Positions 23,042 to 31,806 of a DNA stretch of 64,000 nucleotides are shown here, one piece after another. Position 1 is the first letter of the stretch. Every line of letters starts with the position of its first letter. Source of the stretch: Microvirga sp. VF16 (GTDB taxonomy: Bacteria > Pseudomonadota > Alphaproteobacteria > Rhizobiales > Beijerinckiaceae); assembly GCF_016864375.1 (NCBI RefSeq), contig NZ_CP069354.1, forward strand, positions 868,001 through 932,000, written 5' to 3'. A program made the position numbers and the translations under genes. The notes beneath the pieces were generated by a model. That model was not told the origin of the DNA, ran no database searches, and was given only the letters and a program-made list of their open reading frames with translations.

Positions 23042-24928
23042 CTATATCTCTGGCGGCGCAGCCATGGAGGTGAGAAGAGTCTGCGAGGCGAGCCGGATCG
23101 GCGCATTCACTGCGCCATAGCCCTGGTAGCTGCGCCGCTCCACGATCTCGAAGAAGAACCCGCCTTCCATGGTTTTGGTGTAGATCTGGAAGTACTCGGC
23201 GGTGCCTTCTCGATCATAGAGAATGTTGTTCGCGCGCAGTCGTTCCACATCTTCTGCGGAGAGGTCGGTTCTCACCTCAAGATCATCATAATAGTTTTCC
23301 GGGATCGGCAGGAGGTCGACGCCGGTTGCCCTGAGGCGTTCGACCGTCGCGAAGATGTCGTCTGTCGTGAGAGCAATATGCTGGACGCCCGATCCGAAGA
23401 GATCGTTCAGGAAGCGGGACGACAAGGTGCGCTGGCTCTGGGATGCATTGAGGATCAGCCGCAACGAGCCGTCATGGGTCTCGATGGCCTGGCTTTGAAC
23501 CACACCGCCCGGGTCGATCATCGTCTGAACCGGCGTCTTCCGCACGTCGAGGAGAGACGTGTAGAACAAAAGCCATGTCAGCATTTCCTCGTAATGCATC
23601 GACTGGGAAACGTGGTCGACCGATCTCAAACCGGCTCCGGTGAAGTCGTCAGCCCCGGTTGCCTGAAAGTCCACATCCCAAAGGCGGTCCAGGCCGGTCT
23701 TATGGTCGACGAAATAGAGGAGGCTCCCGCCAAGGCCGCGAACGGCCGGGATGTTCATCTCTCCAGGGCCGACAGGTTGCTGGAAAGGCTGGTCCAGCAG
23801 CATGACCGCCCGATCAACCGTTCCCGGCGCATCGTCGACGCGCAGAGCCAGAGCGCAGACGGCGGTTCCATGAGTGATGTTGAAGGAATGAGCGAAGCCT
23901 TCCTTGTCAGCATTGACGACGATGTTGATGTCGCCCTGCCGCCAGCGGGTCACGGCCTTGGAGCGGTGAATGCCGGCCTTTTCGAATCCGAGCCCGCTCA
24001 AGGTCCGCTGGAAGTCGACGGCGCTTCGCTCATCGACAGCGAATTCCACGAACTCAACACCGGAACACATGGCCTTGGGCGGCAAGGCCGGAAGGTCAGG
24101 TGATGGTGTTTCTGTCCGCCGACGCAGGTCGTCGAGCATGGCAATCAGAGACCGGTGCCCGTCGACGGCGACGCTGCGCGCCGAGCCTGCCCGGAAACGG
24201 TCGTTGAAGATTTCCAGGGACAGGAGCCCGTCGAATCCGGTCGCGTTCAGCGCGAGCATAAAATCCTCGATGGGCAGGTCGCCCTGCCCGGGGAAGCACC
24301 GATAATGCCGACTCCACGACAGGTAATCCATGTCGAGCTTGGGCGCATCCGCCATCTGCACGAGGAAGATTTTGTCTGACGGAATGGAGCGGATTGCCGA
24401 CAGATCCGTTCCGCGCGCAAGCACATGGAAGGAATCGAGCACGAGCCCAACCGCTGGATGGTTTGCTCGCCGCACGACTTCCCAGGCATCCCGGTAATCG
24501 TGGATGTGTCGTCCCCAGGCGAGTGCTTCGAAGGCCACGCGCATGCCTCGCTTTGCGGCGCGCTCGCCGAGTTCATGAAAATCGACCGCAGCTCGCTCGA
24601 TCCCACCAAGCGAATCCGGAGAGACGTTGCTGCACACCATCAGGAGATCGCAGCCGAGTTCTTCCATGACATCGAATTTGCGTTCGGCGCGGGCGAACAC
24701 TTTGGAACGCTGCGGCTCCGGCATGCCTTCGAAATCGCGGAACGGCTGGAACGTGATCGTCTCGAGCCCGAGCCCCTCGATCATCCGCCGTGCTTCGGCC
24801 GGTGTGCCATTGAACGAGAGAAGATCGTTCTCGAAAATTTCGACGCCTTTGAACTGGGCCGCCGCAATGGCCTCGATCTTCTCGGTCAGCGTGCCGCTCA
24901 GGCAAACGGTGGCAATGGCTTTGCGCAT
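23042..24928 (-). CDS. quiC: 3-Dehydroshikimate dehydratase, two-domain bacterial type
   Basis: Enzyme of 628 residues converting 3-dehydroshikimate to protocatechuate, the last step of quinate/shikimate breakdown before ring cleavage. The N-terminal 280 residues are a xylose-isomerase-like TIM barrel (FKGVEIFENDLL, VAFEALAWGRHI, LVLDSFHVLARG, LLSLEIFND), which carries the dehydratase site. The C-terminal half is HPPD/VOC-like and keeps a complete 2-His-1-Glu triad (His439, His517, Glu594). This matches the QuiC1/QsuB architecture. No protocatechuate dioxygenase genes are in the window. It sits upstream of the TRAP operon on the opposite strand, with the GntR pair between. Confidence 0.9.
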   Translation of the reverse strand: MRKAIATVCLSGTLTEKIEAIAAAQFKGVEIFENDLLSFNGTPAEARRMIEGLGLETITFQPFRDFEGMPEPQRSKVFARAERKFDVMEELGCDLLMVCSNVSPDSLGGIERAAVDFHELGERAAKRGMRVAFEALAWGRHIHDYRDAWEVVRRANHPAVGLVLDSFHVLARGTDLSAIRSIPSDKIFLVQMADAPKLDMDYLSWSRHYRCFPGQGDLPIEDFMLALNATGFDGLLSLEIFNDRFRAGSARSVAVDGHRSLIAMLDDLRRRTETPSPDLPALPPKAMCSGVEFVEFAVDERSAVDFQRTLSGLGFEKAGIHRSKAVTRWRQGDINIVVNADKEGFAHSFNITHGTAVCALALRVDDAPGTVDRAVMLLDQPFQQPVGPGEMNIPAVRGLGGSLLYFVDHKTGLDRLWDVDFQATGADDFTGAGLRSVDHVSQSMHYEEMLTWLLFYTSLLDVRKTPVQTMIDPGGVVQSQAIETHDGSLRLILNASQSQRTLSSRFLNDLFGSGVQHIALTTDDIFATVERLRATGVDLLPIPENYYDDLEVRTDLSAEDVERLRANNILYDREGTAEYFQIYTKTMEGGFFFEIVERRSYQGYGAVNAPIRLASQTLLTSMAAPPEI

Positions 24929-24988
24929 GCTCCTCGTCCATTTCCTCTCTCGATCTTGGGAGCGTGCGCATGGCCGCTCCTTCTATCG

Positions 24989-25669
24989 TCAGCTGATGGT
25001 GCCGGTTGCCAGCGCGTGCTCGACACCCCCCGCTACATGGCGCGTCAGCACCTCGCAGGCTCGCTTTGCGTCGCGCTCCAGAGCGCATTCCAGAAGAAGA
25101 GCGTGCTCCCGTGCCGCGATCTCGCCGCGGTAGCTCAAGGCAATCATCTGATAGCGGAGATATTTGTCGAAGACGGCAGCATGGTTGTCGATCAGCATCT
25201 TCGAGCCGCAGGCCGAGATGAGTGCCTGATGAAATTGCCAGTCGTATCGCTTCCATTCCTCGGTATGGGCCCTGTCCCCATCGGCCATTCGCTCTTCCAT
25301 GCGCGCGAGTCTGTGATGGGCGGCGACGACCCGGCCTTCCCATTCCATGTCTCCTGCCCGGAACGATTGCTCCAACGCCCGACATTCAAGGAGTTGGCGC
25401 AAAGCGGCGAGCTCTCTCAGATTCGCGATTGATACGGGAGCGACCTCGAAGCCCTTCTGACCCTCGGCGACCACCAGCCGCTCGGAATGGAGGCGATTCA
25501 AGGTTTCCCGCAGGGTGCTGACGCTGGCGCCATAATCGGCCTTCAACCGGTCGAGCTTCAATTTCTTGCCGGGGAGCAGGCGGCCGAACACGATGTCGGA
25601 TCGAATCCTCTGATAGGCACTTTCCCCGACTGTGGATGGCTGCAGGACCATCTGCACATCGTCGATCAT
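24989..25669 (-). CDS. GntR-family (FCD) regulator, downstream copy of a tandem pair
   Basis: Regulator of 226 residues. Winged-helix part: AYQRIRSDIVFGRLLPGKKLKLDRLKADYG and VSTLRETLNRLHSERLV; then an FCD domain with WQFHQALISACGS and a HALLLECAL helix. The ATG at 25669 overlaps the stop of the other GntR gene (ATGA), so translation is coupled. A longer frame upstream overlaps that gene and is not used. The product aligns without gaps to its neighbour and is clearly a paralogue. It probably senses quinate, shikimate or dehydroshikimate. Confidence 0.87.
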   Translation of the reverse strand: MIDDVQMVLQPSTVGESAYQRIRSDIVFGRLLPGKKLKLDRLKADYGASVSTLRETLNRLHSERLVVAEGQKGFEVAPVSIANLRELAALRQLLECRALEQSFRAGDMEWEGRVVAAHHRLARMEERMADGDRAHTEEWKRYDWQFHQALISACGSKMLIDNHAAVFDKYLRYQMIALSYRGEIAAREHALLLECALERDAKRACEVLTRHVAGGVEHALATGTIS

Positions 25670-26334
25670 TTCAACGCTCCGCTCTCCAGAGTATAGGCCA
25701 CGCATCCGTTCACATGCTGAGTCAGCACCGCGCATGCTTTGTCGGCATTGCGCGTGAGGGCGCAGTTCAACAATTCCCGATGTTCGTTCGCTGCGACCTC
25801 GCCCCGGAACACGACCGCCACCATCTGATACCGCAGATACTGGTCGAAGACGCCACCATAGAGATCGAGTAGCGTCTGGGAGCCGCAAGCCTCGATGAGG
25901 GTCTGGTGAAACTCCCGGTCGTAGCGTTTCCAGGTCTCGGTTCCCTCTTGATCCCCGGCCAACATCCGCCGTTCCATGAAGGCGAGCTTGTGATGGGCGG
26001 CGACGACCCGGCTTTCCCATTCCAGATCGCCGGCCGCAAAGGACAATGGCAGCGCATAGGTTTCGAGGAGCAGCCGCATCGCCGCGACATCCTCGAAGCC
26101 GGCAGGAGAAACCGGGGCAACCCGGAAACCGCGCTGCCCTTCCGCGATGACCAATCCTTCCGACGAGAGGCGGCTCAGGATCTCCCGTAAGGTGCTGACA
26201 CCCGCCCCATACTGGCTCGCCAGCCGATCCAGCCGCAGCCTTGCCCCAGGGGACAGGCGGCCGAAGACGATATCGGCCCGGATCCGGTCATAAGCCCGAT
26301 CGGCAATGGACGTCGCCAGCAGCTCGACGCTCAT
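25666..26334 (-). CDS. GntR-family (FCD) regulator, upstream copy of a tandem pair
   Basis: Regulator of 222 residues with the same layout as its neighbour: AYDRIRADIVFGRLSPGARLRLDRLASQYG, VSTLREILSRLSSEGLV, then an FCD domain with REFHQTLIEACGS. By eye well over half of the aligned positions are identical between the two, mainly in the DNA-binding region and the WKRYD and YLRYQM stretches. It is first of the pair, divergent from the TRAP transporter genes, with two 17-bp palindromes between. Two homologous FCD regulators side by side could form heterodimers or split duties for two ligands. Confidence 0.88.
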   Translation of the reverse strand: MSVELLATSIADRAYDRIRADIVFGRLSPGARLRLDRLASQYGAGVSTLREILSRLSSEGLVIAEGQRGFRVAPVSPAGFEDVAAMRLLLETYALPLSFAAGDLEWESRVVAAHHKLAFMERRMLAGDQEGTETWKRYDREFHQTLIEACGSQTLLDLYGGVFDQYLRYQMVAVVFRGEVAANEHRELLNCALTRNADKACAVLTQHVNGCVAYTLESGALK

Positions 26335-26397
26335 CCGGCCCTCACTAACCTACGTCTGATCACGAATAAACTCCTGACCATCCTGTCCCCAACGGCA

Positions 26398-26414
26398 CGG
26401 CATTTGGAATGCCG
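26398..26414. promoter_or_regulatory. 17-bp palindrome, divergent GntR/TRAP region
   Basis: CGGCATT, TGG, AATGCCG: perfect arms. It begins 64 bases upstream of the GntR start and is separated by ten bases from the palindrome at 26425. It is a candidate operator for one member of the GntR pair. Confidence 0.45.
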
Positions 26415-26424
26415 GCTGAAATCC

Positions 26425-26441
26425 AAAATATCAGATATTTT
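26425..26441. promoter_or_regulatory. 17-bp AT-rich palindrome, candidate GntR operator
   Basis: AAAATATC, A, GATATTTT: perfect arms with a single central base. It lies just upstream of the likely -35 of the TRAP operon (26454). Confidence 0.55.
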
Positions 26442-26453
26442 TAAAAATCACTA

Positions 26454-26482
26454 TTGATTCTGAAATTCTCAGAGCGGATAGT
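26454..26482 (+). promoter_or_regulatory. Possible sigma-70 promoter of the TRAP/quinate operon
   Basis: TTGATT, 17 bases, GATAGT. Spacing is ideal and each box matches the consensus at four or five positions. It is 51 bases upstream of the start at 26533 and immediately downstream of the palindrome at 26425-26441. Confidence 0.4.
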
Positions 26483-26532
26483 GTCGACTAAGATGCAGAT
26501 TAATGCGCGGCAATATGAAGGAGAGGGAAACC

Positions 26533-27525
26533 ATGGCATTCGGGATCAATCGTCGCTTTCTAATGGCTGCGGGTGCAGCCCTTCTGGCGTGGGGCGTGGG
26601 CGGAGTGGCCAGCGCTCAGGCGCCTGCAAACTTGAGATTCTCGGCAGTCTTCTCGGAGCAGGACATCCGGGCCAATATGATGAAGCGCCTCGGCGAGGAC
26701 CTGAAGGCTCAGGGCTTCAACCTCCAGCCCTATTACGGCGGCACCCTGTTCAAGCAGGGGACTGAGCTTGTCGCTATGCAGCGCGGCAACCTCGAGATGG
26801 GCAATATCGCGCCGCAGGACATCTCGAACCAGATCCCGGAATGGTCGATTGTCACGTCAGCCTATCTCTTCCGCGACGCCGACCATCTGAAGAAGGTCTT
26901 TGCCGGCGATGTCGGCCAGCAGTTGAAGAAAATGGCCTCGGAAAAGCTCGGCATTCATATTCTCGGGCCGACCTATTTCGGTGCCCGGCATGTAGGCCTG
27001 AAGCCCAACAAGAAGATCAACAAGCCCGAGGATCTCGCTGGCATCAAGCTGCGCATGCCCGGCGGCGATGCCTGGCAGTTCCTCGGCCAGTCACTTGGCG
27101 CGAATCCCACGCCGATGGCCTATGCGGAGGTCTATACCGGCCTGCAGACGGGCGCTATCGACGGCCAGGATAACCCGCTGCCGAATGTTCAGAACATGAA
27201 ATTCTACGAGGTCATGTCGCAGATCGCGCTCACGTCGCATCTCGTCGGCTTCGACGTTCTGGCCGTGTCCAACAAGGTCTGGGACACCCTGTCGCCGGAG
27301 AAGAAAGCTGCGTTCCAGGCCGCTGCCGACAAGGCGATCGAGTGGAGCACGCAGGAACACCTGAAGCAGGAGTCGCAGCTCGCGACCTTCTTCAAGGAAA
27401 AGGGGCTCGACATCTATACGCCCGATCTGAAGGCGTTCCGCGAATTCGCCCAGAAGAAGTATCTGGCTTCTGATCTGGCGAAGAGCTGGCCTGCGGGGAT
27501 GATCGACAAGATCAACGCGATGTGA
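26533..27525 (+). CDS. dctP: TRAP transporter solute-binding protein (DctP family)
   Basis: Periplasmic solute receptor of 330 residues. The ATG at 26533 follows GGAGAGGG and starts the signal peptide MAFGINRRFLMAAGAALLAWGVGGVASAQ; an ATG 30 bases earlier is not favoured. The family arginine is in LAGIKLRMPGGDAWQ, and ETYTGLQTGAIDGQDNP appears here as EVYTGLQTGAIDGQ. TRAP receptors of this kind bind carboxylates. With a dehydroquinase, a shikimate dehydrogenase and QuiC around it, quinate, shikimate or dehydroshikimate is the likely solute. A stem-loop with a short T-run separates it from the small permease. Confidence 0.9.
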   Translation: MAFGINRRFLMAAGAALLAWGVGGVASAQAPANLRFSAVFSEQDIRANMMKRLGEDLKAQGFNLQPYYGGTLFKQGTELVAMQRGNLEMGNIAPQDISNQIPEWSIVTSAYLFRDADHLKKVFAGDVGQQLKKMASEKLGIHILGPTYFGARHVGLKPNKKINKPEDLAGIKLRMPGGDAWQFLGQSLGANPTPMAYAEVYTGLQTGAIDGQDNPLPNVQNMKFYEVMSQIALTSHLVGFDVLAVSNKVWDTLSPEKKAAFQAAADKAIEWSTQEHLKQESQLATFFKEKGLDIYTPDLKAFREFAQKKYLASDLAKSWPAGMIDKINAM

Positions 27526-27534
27526 GGCGAACCT

Positions 27535-27573
27535 GCGGCCGCTGGAGCGTCGCGCTCCGGCGGCTGCCTTTTT
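27535..27573 (+). other. Intercistronic stem-loop (attenuator-like) after dctP
   Basis: A central perfect stem GGAGCG/CGCTCC is extended outward by GC-rich arms with two mismatches (27535-27549 against 27553-27567), then CTTTTTC. The five-T run makes it a partial terminator, so it could lower expression of the permease genes relative to dctP. Confidence 0.7.
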
Positions 27574-27611
27574 CATTTCGCTCAGTGCCTTCTCAGGAAG
27601 GAACGGCTCTC

Positions 27612-28130
27612 ATGACCTCATCGTTACAGGCGATCGGCTCCTGGCTGGCACGCCGCGCGGAGAACATTGCCGCTGCCATGCTGGCTGCGATGTTTGCAGC
27701 TTTCCTCCTGCAGATCGCCTTCCGGTATGTCCTGGGTCTTCCCATCGGATGGACGCACGAGATCAGCGTCGTGCTGTGGCTCTGGCTCGTCCTGTGGGGT
27801 GCTGCCTTCGTCGTCAGCGAGCGTGAGGAAATCCGCTTCGACATCATTTACGGTGCCGTCGGCCCTGGAACTCGCCGTGTGATGGCGCTCATCAGCGCAT
27901 TCGCGGTTATCACGCTTTATACCATCTCACTTCCGGCCGTCGTCGACTATGTCACCTTCATGAAGGTGGAGCGGACAAGTTATCTCAAGATCAGATTCGA
28001 CTGGCTGTTCTCGATCTACATCGTTTTCGCGGTTGCCACCATCATCCGCTATATCTGGATCGCCTGGCAGGCTCTGCGAGGCGTGGCGCCGGATGAATTC
28101 GATCCCACGAAAGCGAGCTCCGGCGTATGA
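27612..28130 (+). CDS. dctQ: TRAP transporter small permease (DctQ family)
   Basis: Inner-membrane protein of 172 residues with four predicted helices (AAAMLAAMFAAFLLQIAFRYVLG; WLWLVLWGAAFVVS; ALISAFAVITLYTI; FSIYIVFAVATIIRYIW). The WTHEISVVLWLWLVLWGAAFVVSEREEIRFD stretch is typical of DctQ. The start at 27612 follows an AGGAAGGA site; the frame is open further up but that part overlaps the hairpin. The last codons overlap dctM by four bases. Confidence 0.88.
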   Translation: MTSSLQAIGSWLARRAENIAAAMLAAMFAAFLLQIAFRYVLGLPIGWTHEISVVLWLWLVLWGAAFVVSEREEIRFDIIYGAVGPGTRRVMALISAFAVITLYTISLPAVVDYVTFMKVERTSYLKIRFDWLFSIYIVFAVATIIRYIWIAWQALRGVAPDEFDPTKASSGV

Positions 28131-29428
28131 ACCTGGCCAGTCCCTTCTCCATCTCGCTCGTTGCGATCACGGTCCTCGCCTTTCTTGGCCTGCCGATCGG
28201 CCATTCGATGATCGCAGGCTCGATCCTGTATCTATTCCTGGCGGGGCTGGACATGGGAACGGCCGCCGAGCAGCTGCTCAATGGCATGTATTCCAACTAC
28301 GTCATTCTCTCGGTGCCTTTGTTCATCCTGGCTGCGGAGTTCATGAACATCGGCAGCATGACCGACCGACTCATGAATTTCTGCAATGCACTGGTGGGCC
28401 GCTTCCGCGGTGGCCTTGCGCAAGTCAATATTCTGCAGAGTATCATATTCGCCGGCATGTCCGGCTCGGCCATCGCCGATGCTGCCGGCACGGGGCGCAT
28501 GATGCAGGCCATGATGACCCGTGACGGGCGCTACACGGGAAGCTATGCGGCAGCTCTCACGGCGGTTTCCTCCGTGATCGGCCCGATTATCCCGCCATCG
28601 ATCCCGATGGTGCTCTATGCCCTCGTGTCCGACGCCTCCATCGGCTTTCTCTTTCTCGGGGGCGTCATTCCGGGTCTGCTGATGGCCTTGAGTCAGATGA
28701 TCATCGTGGCCATCACGGCCCGCCGCAAGAACTTCCCCGTCGAAAAGCCTGTGCCTCTGCGCAAGCTGCCGCGCATCACCTGGGAGGCCTTTCCATCTCT
28801 GATGATGCCGGTCGTCCTGCTCGGCGGCATCTATAGCGGCGTAATGACTCCGACCGAGGCAGCCGCCGTCGCAGCGGGCTACGCGCTTCTCATCTCCGCC
28901 GGCCTTTATCGCAGCGTGAGCTGGCGCGACTTCTACAATGCTCTCGCCGCCAGCACGAGGACGACCGCCTCCATCGGCATGCTGATCGCAGGCGCTCTCG
29001 TGTTCAACTATGTCATCACCGTCGAGAATATTCCGGAAGGCGTGAAGGCCCTGCTTGAGGGATGGGACCTCACGCCGATCGGCTTCCTGATCTTCGTCAA
29101 TGTCCTGCTGCTGCTTCTCGGCTGCGTGCTGGAAGGAACGGCGATCCTGCTGATCGTCGTTCCGGTCTTCATTCCCACGGCGCAGGCACTCGGCATCGAC
29201 CTCGTGCATTTCGGCGTCGTGGTGGTCGTCAACATCATGATCGGCCTGATCACGCCTCCCTACGGACTGCTCCTGTTCATCATGGCGAACATCTCAGGGG
29301 AGCCCCTGCGCGACATCGTGCGGGATTCTCTGCCTTTCCTCTTCGCCATGATCGTTTCTCTCGCGATCATGACCTTCGTGCCCGAGACCGTGCTCTGGTT
29401 GCCTCGTCTGTTCGGGTACCAGGGATGA
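28127..29428 (+). CDS. dctM: TRAP transporter large permease (DctM family)
   Basis: Inner-membrane permease of 433 residues with about 12-13 helices. It shows the family patterns VILSVPLFILAAEFMNIGSMTDRLM, GMSGSAIADAAGTGRMM, IGPIIPPSIPMVLYA, SGVMTPTEAAAVA and GLITPPYGLLLFIMANIS. The ATG overlaps the dctQ stop (ATGA). With DctP and DctQ it forms a sodium-coupled carboxylate importer. The aroQ-like gene follows after 28 bases. Confidence 0.93.
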   Translation: MNLASPFSISLVAITVLAFLGLPIGHSMIAGSILYLFLAGLDMGTAAEQLLNGMYSNYVILSVPLFILAAEFMNIGSMTDRLMNFCNALVGRFRGGLAQVNILQSIIFAGMSGSAIADAAGTGRMMQAMMTRDGRYTGSYAAALTAVSSVIGPIIPPSIPMVLYALVSDASIGFLFLGGVIPGLLMALSQMIIVAITARRKNFPVEKPVPLRKLPRITWEAFPSLMMPVVLLGGIYSGVMTPTEAAAVAAGYALLISAGLYRSVSWRDFYNALAASTRTTASIGMLIAGALVFNYVITVENIPEGVKALLEGWDLTPIGFLIFVNVLLLLLGCVLEGTAILLIVVPVFIPTAQALGIDLVHFGVVVVVNIMIGLITPPYGLLLFIMANISGEPLRDIVRDSLPFLFAMIVSLAIMTFVPETVLWLPRLFGYQG

Positions 29429-29456
29429 AACAATTCCATTCGAGAGAAGACTGCCG

Positions 29457-29903
29457 ATGAGCAAACCGATCTACATTCTCAATGGGCCCAATCTCAACCG
29501 TCTGGGAGCCCGCGAGCCGGAGATCTATGGCCGCACGACACTGGCCGAGGTCGAAGCTCTTTGCCGTGAGGCTGCATCCGATCATCCGATCATATTCCGG
29601 CAATCAAACCGGGAATACGAGATCATCGATTGGGTGCATGAGGCGATTGATGAGGCTAGCGGCATTATCATCAATCCGGCCGCCTTCACATTCACGTCCA
29701 TGGCGATCATGGATGCCTTGAAGATGTTTCCAGGTCCCCTCATCGAGCTGCACATCTCGAACATTCATCGACGCGAGCCGATCTATCATAAGTCGTACGT
29801 TTCGCCAGTGGCGACAGCCGTGATCGCGGGTCTCGGCACGAATGGCTACCCGGTTGCGGTTCGCGCCATCCTCGACATGATCCGCCAATCGGCAAAGGCG
29901 TGA
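29457..29903 (+). CDS. aroQ: Type II 3-dehydroquinate dehydratase, atypical active site
   Basis: Small dodecamer-type enzyme of 148 residues, expected to interconvert 3-dehydroquinate and 3-dehydroshikimate. Conserved elements: NGPNLNRLGAREPEIYG with Asn12, Arg19 and catalytic Tyr24, and ELHISNIHRREP with catalytic His99. The substrate loop normally reads NPxAYTHTSxA, but here it is NPAAFTFTSMA: the conserved His is Phe79 and the Tyr is Phe77. The enzyme may be a variant catabolic form or may use a related substrate. It sits between the TRAP transporter and the shikimate dehydrogenase in a quinate-type operon, which supports a catabolic role. Confidence 0.85.
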   Translation: MSKPIYILNGPNLNRLGAREPEIYGRTTLAEVEALCREAASDHPIIFRQSNREYEIIDWVHEAIDEASGIIINPAAFTFTSMAIMDALKMFPGPLIELHISNIHRREPIYHKSYVSPVATAVIAGLGTNGYPVAVRAILDMIRQSAKA

Positions 29904-29906
29904 GTC

Positions 29907-30809
29907 ATGGCGAGTGGCCAACTGTCTAAAGCGGGAACTTGGACAGAAGCAGCCGCGGGGATATGGGCTTATCCGTCCGTTCTCGTTGGATTGGTGGGGG
30001 CAGGCATCCAGGCCTCCCGGACGCCTGCCTTGCACGAGCGGGAGGGGGCCGAGCAGGGCTTGCGTTATGTCTACAAGCTGATCGACCTTGAGGGGCTTGG
30101 GCTCGACGTGAACGACCTTCCGGAGCTTTTGACAGCCGCCCAGCGCTTCGGCTTTGCCGGTCTCAATATCACGCATCCCTGCAAGCAGGCCGTGATCCCG
30201 CTCCTGGATGAGTTAGCACCCGATGCTGCCGCCCTCGGGGCGGTGAATACTGTTGTTCTGAAGGACGGTCGACGTGTGGGGCACAACACCGATTGGTGGG
30301 GGTTTGCCGAGAGCTTCCGGCGCGAATTATCGGATGTGCGCCGCGATTGTGTGGTTCAGTTCGGTGCAGGCGGAGCTGGCACCGCTGTCGCCCATGCTCT
30401 TCTGACTTTGGGGGCGAACAGAATCATCGTTATCGATACCGATGAATCTCGCGCGCAGAGACTCGCCACTGCCTTGTGTGAGCGGTTCGGTCAAGACCGT
30501 GCGTGCTTCAGTTCCTCGCCGGCGGACGCATTGGCTAAAGCCGATGGCATGATCAATACCACTCCACTCGGTATGGCCAAATATCCTGGCATGGTCGTTT
30601 CCATCGATCTGCTGCGGCCCGATCTATGGGTAGCCGACATCGTCTATTTTCCGCTGGAGACGGAACTGCTGCGGCAGGCCCGGGCGCGTGGATGCCGAAC
30701 CATGTCTGGCGGCGGCATGGCTGTCTTCCAAGCCGTTGGTGCCTTTCATCTCTTCACAGGACTGGAACCGAACGCGGACCGCATGCTGCAACATTTCAAC
30801 GGGATGTGA
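29907..30809 (+). CDS. Quinate/shikimate dehydrogenase
   Basis: AroE-fold enzyme of 300 residues. The N-terminal substrate domain has GAGIQASRTPALHE, NITHPCKQAV with catalytic Lys93 and GHNTDWWGF with Asp129. The nucleotide domain has QFGAGGAGTAVAHALL, then IDTDESRAQ with an acidic residue that favours NAD over NADP. The SRTPxLHE form and a leader of about 20 extra residues resemble the Corynebacterium QsuD group used in quinate/shikimate breakdown. The gene is three bases after aroQ, so both are translated together. It completes the chain quinate/shikimate to dehydroshikimate to protocatechuate. Confidence 0.88.
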   Translation: MASGQLSKAGTWTEAAAGIWAYPSVLVGLVGAGIQASRTPALHEREGAEQGLRYVYKLIDLEGLGLDVNDLPELLTAAQRFGFAGLNITHPCKQAVIPLLDELAPDAAALGAVNTVVLKDGRRVGHNTDWWGFAESFRRELSDVRRDCVVQFGAGGAGTAVAHALLTLGANRIIVIDTDESRAQRLATALCERFGQDRACFSSSPADALAKADGMINTTPLGMAKYPGMVVSIDLLRPDLWVADIVYFPLETELLRQARARGCRTMSGGGMAVFQAVGAFHLFTGLEPNADRMLQHFNGM

Positions 30810-30871
30810 GCCTGCTATCCTTCCGGCCTTCTCATCCTCAACGAGGCCGATTGACTAATCAGTGTGCCTCA

Positions 30872-31537
30872 TCAGGAAGCCATCAGGCTTTGTGGAAGAT
30901 GATTGGATGCAACGAGGGCCGCTTCCACCCGATTGCGGACGCGCAGTTTCTGCAAAATGTTGGTCAGATGATGCTTGATCGTCTTCTCGCTTAGATCAAG
31001 CTTGTTGCCGATCTCCTTATTGCTGCGACCTTGAACCAGGATCGACAAGATCTGTTGTTCGCGAGGAGTCAGGTGTGGGAGAGAACCTGGTTCCTGTGCT
31101 TCGCTGACGCTACCCGTATCGGATTTCATAAGCAGTTTGGCCGCAAGACTTGGTGAGATGAAGCTTTGTCCCTGGTTCAATACCCGCACCGTTTGTATCA
31201 GTTCCGTGCTGCTGGCGCCCTTCAGCAAATAGCCGCGGACACCGCGCTTTAAAGCAGTGTAGACATGCTCTTCGCCCGCCACAACGGCAAGGATCAGGAT
31301 ACGGATCGTAGGATGTTGCTGGAGGATCGACTCGACAGCCCCCATGCTGCCATCGAGCGTACTGGAATCGAGTACAATCGCGTCCGGTCGGCTCTTGTTG
31401 ACAATCTCTATTGCATCCCAAACGGTTGCGCCTTGGCCAACAACGTCAATGTCCGGTTGAGAATTCAAGGCTAGGACGACACCATCCCGAAAGAGAGGAT
31501 GTTTATCGATCACTCCAACGCGAATTCGGCCTGTCAT
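30872..31537 (-). CDS. NarL-type response regulator with altered acidic pocket
   Basis: Regulator of 221 residues. The receiver has the phospho-acceptor Asp57 (AIVLDSSTLDG), Thr/Ala switch region and GYLLKG Lys, but the acidic pair reads Asp11-Lys12 (VIDKHPLFRDG) instead of Asp-Asp. The C-terminal LuxR helix-turn-helix is LTPREQQILSILVQGRSNKEIGNKLDLSEKTIKHHLTNILQKL. It lies downstream of the kinase/regulator pair on the same strand, 269 bases after the first regulator, and ends with the same VRNRVEAA stretch as that protein, so it is likely a diverged duplicate. Lys12 could weaken magnesium binding. Confidence 0.88.
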   Translation of the reverse strand: MTGRIRVGVIDKHPLFRDGVVLALNSQPDIDVVGQGATVWDAIEIVNKSRPDAIVLDSSTLDGSMGAVESILQQHPTIRILILAVVAGEEHVYTALKRGVRGYLLKGASSTELIQTVRVLNQGQSFISPSLAAKLLMKSDTGSVSEAQEPGSLPHLTPREQQILSILVQGRSNKEIGNKLDLSEKTIKHHLTNILQKLRVRNRVEAALVASNHLPQSLMAS

Positions 31538-31806
31538 TGGAGCCCCCCAGTTCCAATCTCGCTTGCCGCTTACAGGTGCAGCAAATATTCATCTGTTCAA
31601 TAATGAGCTCATTGAACTTCGTCAGGATTTTAGGATACTAAGTTCAATTTGGATTCAGCAATATCTATGAAGTGAGAGAATAGTATCTTACATGCCCTTG
31701 CGTGTTATCCCCAAGTGGGTAGGGAATATTTGCCTCTCAAAAATGCTAAAGAGCAACTGCGATGCGCGTGTCTATCTCAGTCGGAAACAAGGGCTTGTCC
31801 ACTGCG

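Noticed and set aside
22880..24103. 407-codon plus-strand frame opposite the dehydroshikimate dehydratase gene
   Set aside because: It covers the antisense strand of quiC; composition is typical of a shadow and there is no start signal.
30829..30856. GGCCT/AGGCC short inverted repeat between the shikimate dehydrogenase and response regulator genes
   Set aside because: Five-base arms with a long loop and no T-run; too weak to call a terminator.
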